Of a stretch of DNA of 64,000 nucleotides, positions 63,926-64,000 are shown piece after piece. The stretch is taken from positions 186,001 to 250,000 of the forward strand of contig NZ_CP137891.1 of the NCBI RefSeq assembly GCF_033547075.1, written 5' to 3'. Under the pieces are notes generated by a model, which saw only the letters and a program-made list of their open reading frames with translations, had not been told where the DNA came from and ran no database searches. The position numbers and the translations under genes are program-made. This DNA comes from Flavobacterium ardleyense. GTDB lineage: Bacteria; Bacteroidota; Bacteroidia; Flavobacteriales; Flavobacteriaceae. Numbering within the stretch: the first letter of the stretch is position 1; each line of letters begins with the position of its first letter.

Positions 63926-64000
63926 TTTGTTTGTGTTTTGGTGGTTTATAAAATTCTTGAGGGGGTGTTTCTAATACGATTCTAGATTTCGATTGGAAAC

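Overview
The window is low-G+C chromosomal DNA from a member of the Bacteroidetes, almost certainly Flavobacteriaceae and close to Flavobacterium. Signs of this are the gliding genes gldB and gldC next to nadE, an exosortase F pair, a type IX secretion C-terminal sorting domain, a short primary sigma factor without region 1.1, PafA-type alkaline phosphatase, and many promoters with the Bacteroidetes -7 element TAnnTTTG. Most of the window is ordinary core genome with accessory patches.

Layout. 1-6.3 kb (+): end of miaB, a sigma-54 activator without receiver domain, lptE, an acidic TPR-type protein, secG, groES-groEL. 6.26-6.93 kb: four tandem non-coding repeats of about 167 bp. 7.0-11.9 kb (-): a DedA protein, a probable copper/heavy-metal locus (HMA protein, TonB receptor, HYC_CC_PP-like protein) and XrtF with its partner. 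11.9-15.9 kb (+): GAF protein, rpsO, pnp, a hypothetical gene. 16-22.2 kb: TMEM175 channel, pirin, GNAT, DUF5996, a hydrolase-OsmC fusion, then cysE-cysK behind a candidate attenuator. 22.5-26 kb (+): lipoprotein, ECF sigma factor and a trans-envelope anti-sigma/beta-barrel protein. 27-34.3 kb: rpoD, rpe, a FUSC transporter, a T9SS cargo protein, an MtfA-like peptidase, pafA. 34.3-39.7 kb is a decaying accessory patch with a UDG-like protein, two pseudogenes and dispersed repeats, but it also holds a fluoride riboswitch driving a CLC-F type transporter. 39.65-56 kb (-): tRNA-Arg(UCG), yqeY and the division/cell-wall cluster, transcribed mraZ-rsmH-ftsL-ftsI-murE-mraY-murD-ftsW-murG-murC-ftsQ-ftsA-ftsZ. 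56.2-64 kb: alpha/beta hydrolase, engB, gldC, gldB, nadE, a response regulator, dnaG and an outer-membrane barrel protein.

How the genes work together. The dcw cluster makes lipid-linked peptidoglycan precursor (DAP type, from the DNPR motif of MurE) and builds the septal machine; MraZ probably controls it through three GTGGT boxes at 10-bp spacing. CysE and CysK turn serine into cysteine in two steps. The riboswitch-CLC pair is a self-contained fluoride detoxification unit. The sigma/anti-sigma pair would carry an envelope signal from the outer membrane to RNA polymerase.

The strongest leads are the sigma/trans-envelope protein pair, the cysE leader, the fluoride unit, the MraZ operator, a DnaG whose four zinc ligands are all replaced, the tandem repeat block after groEL, and a four-copy dispersed palindromic repeat family. 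All calls rest on reading sequence and recalling families; no searches were run.
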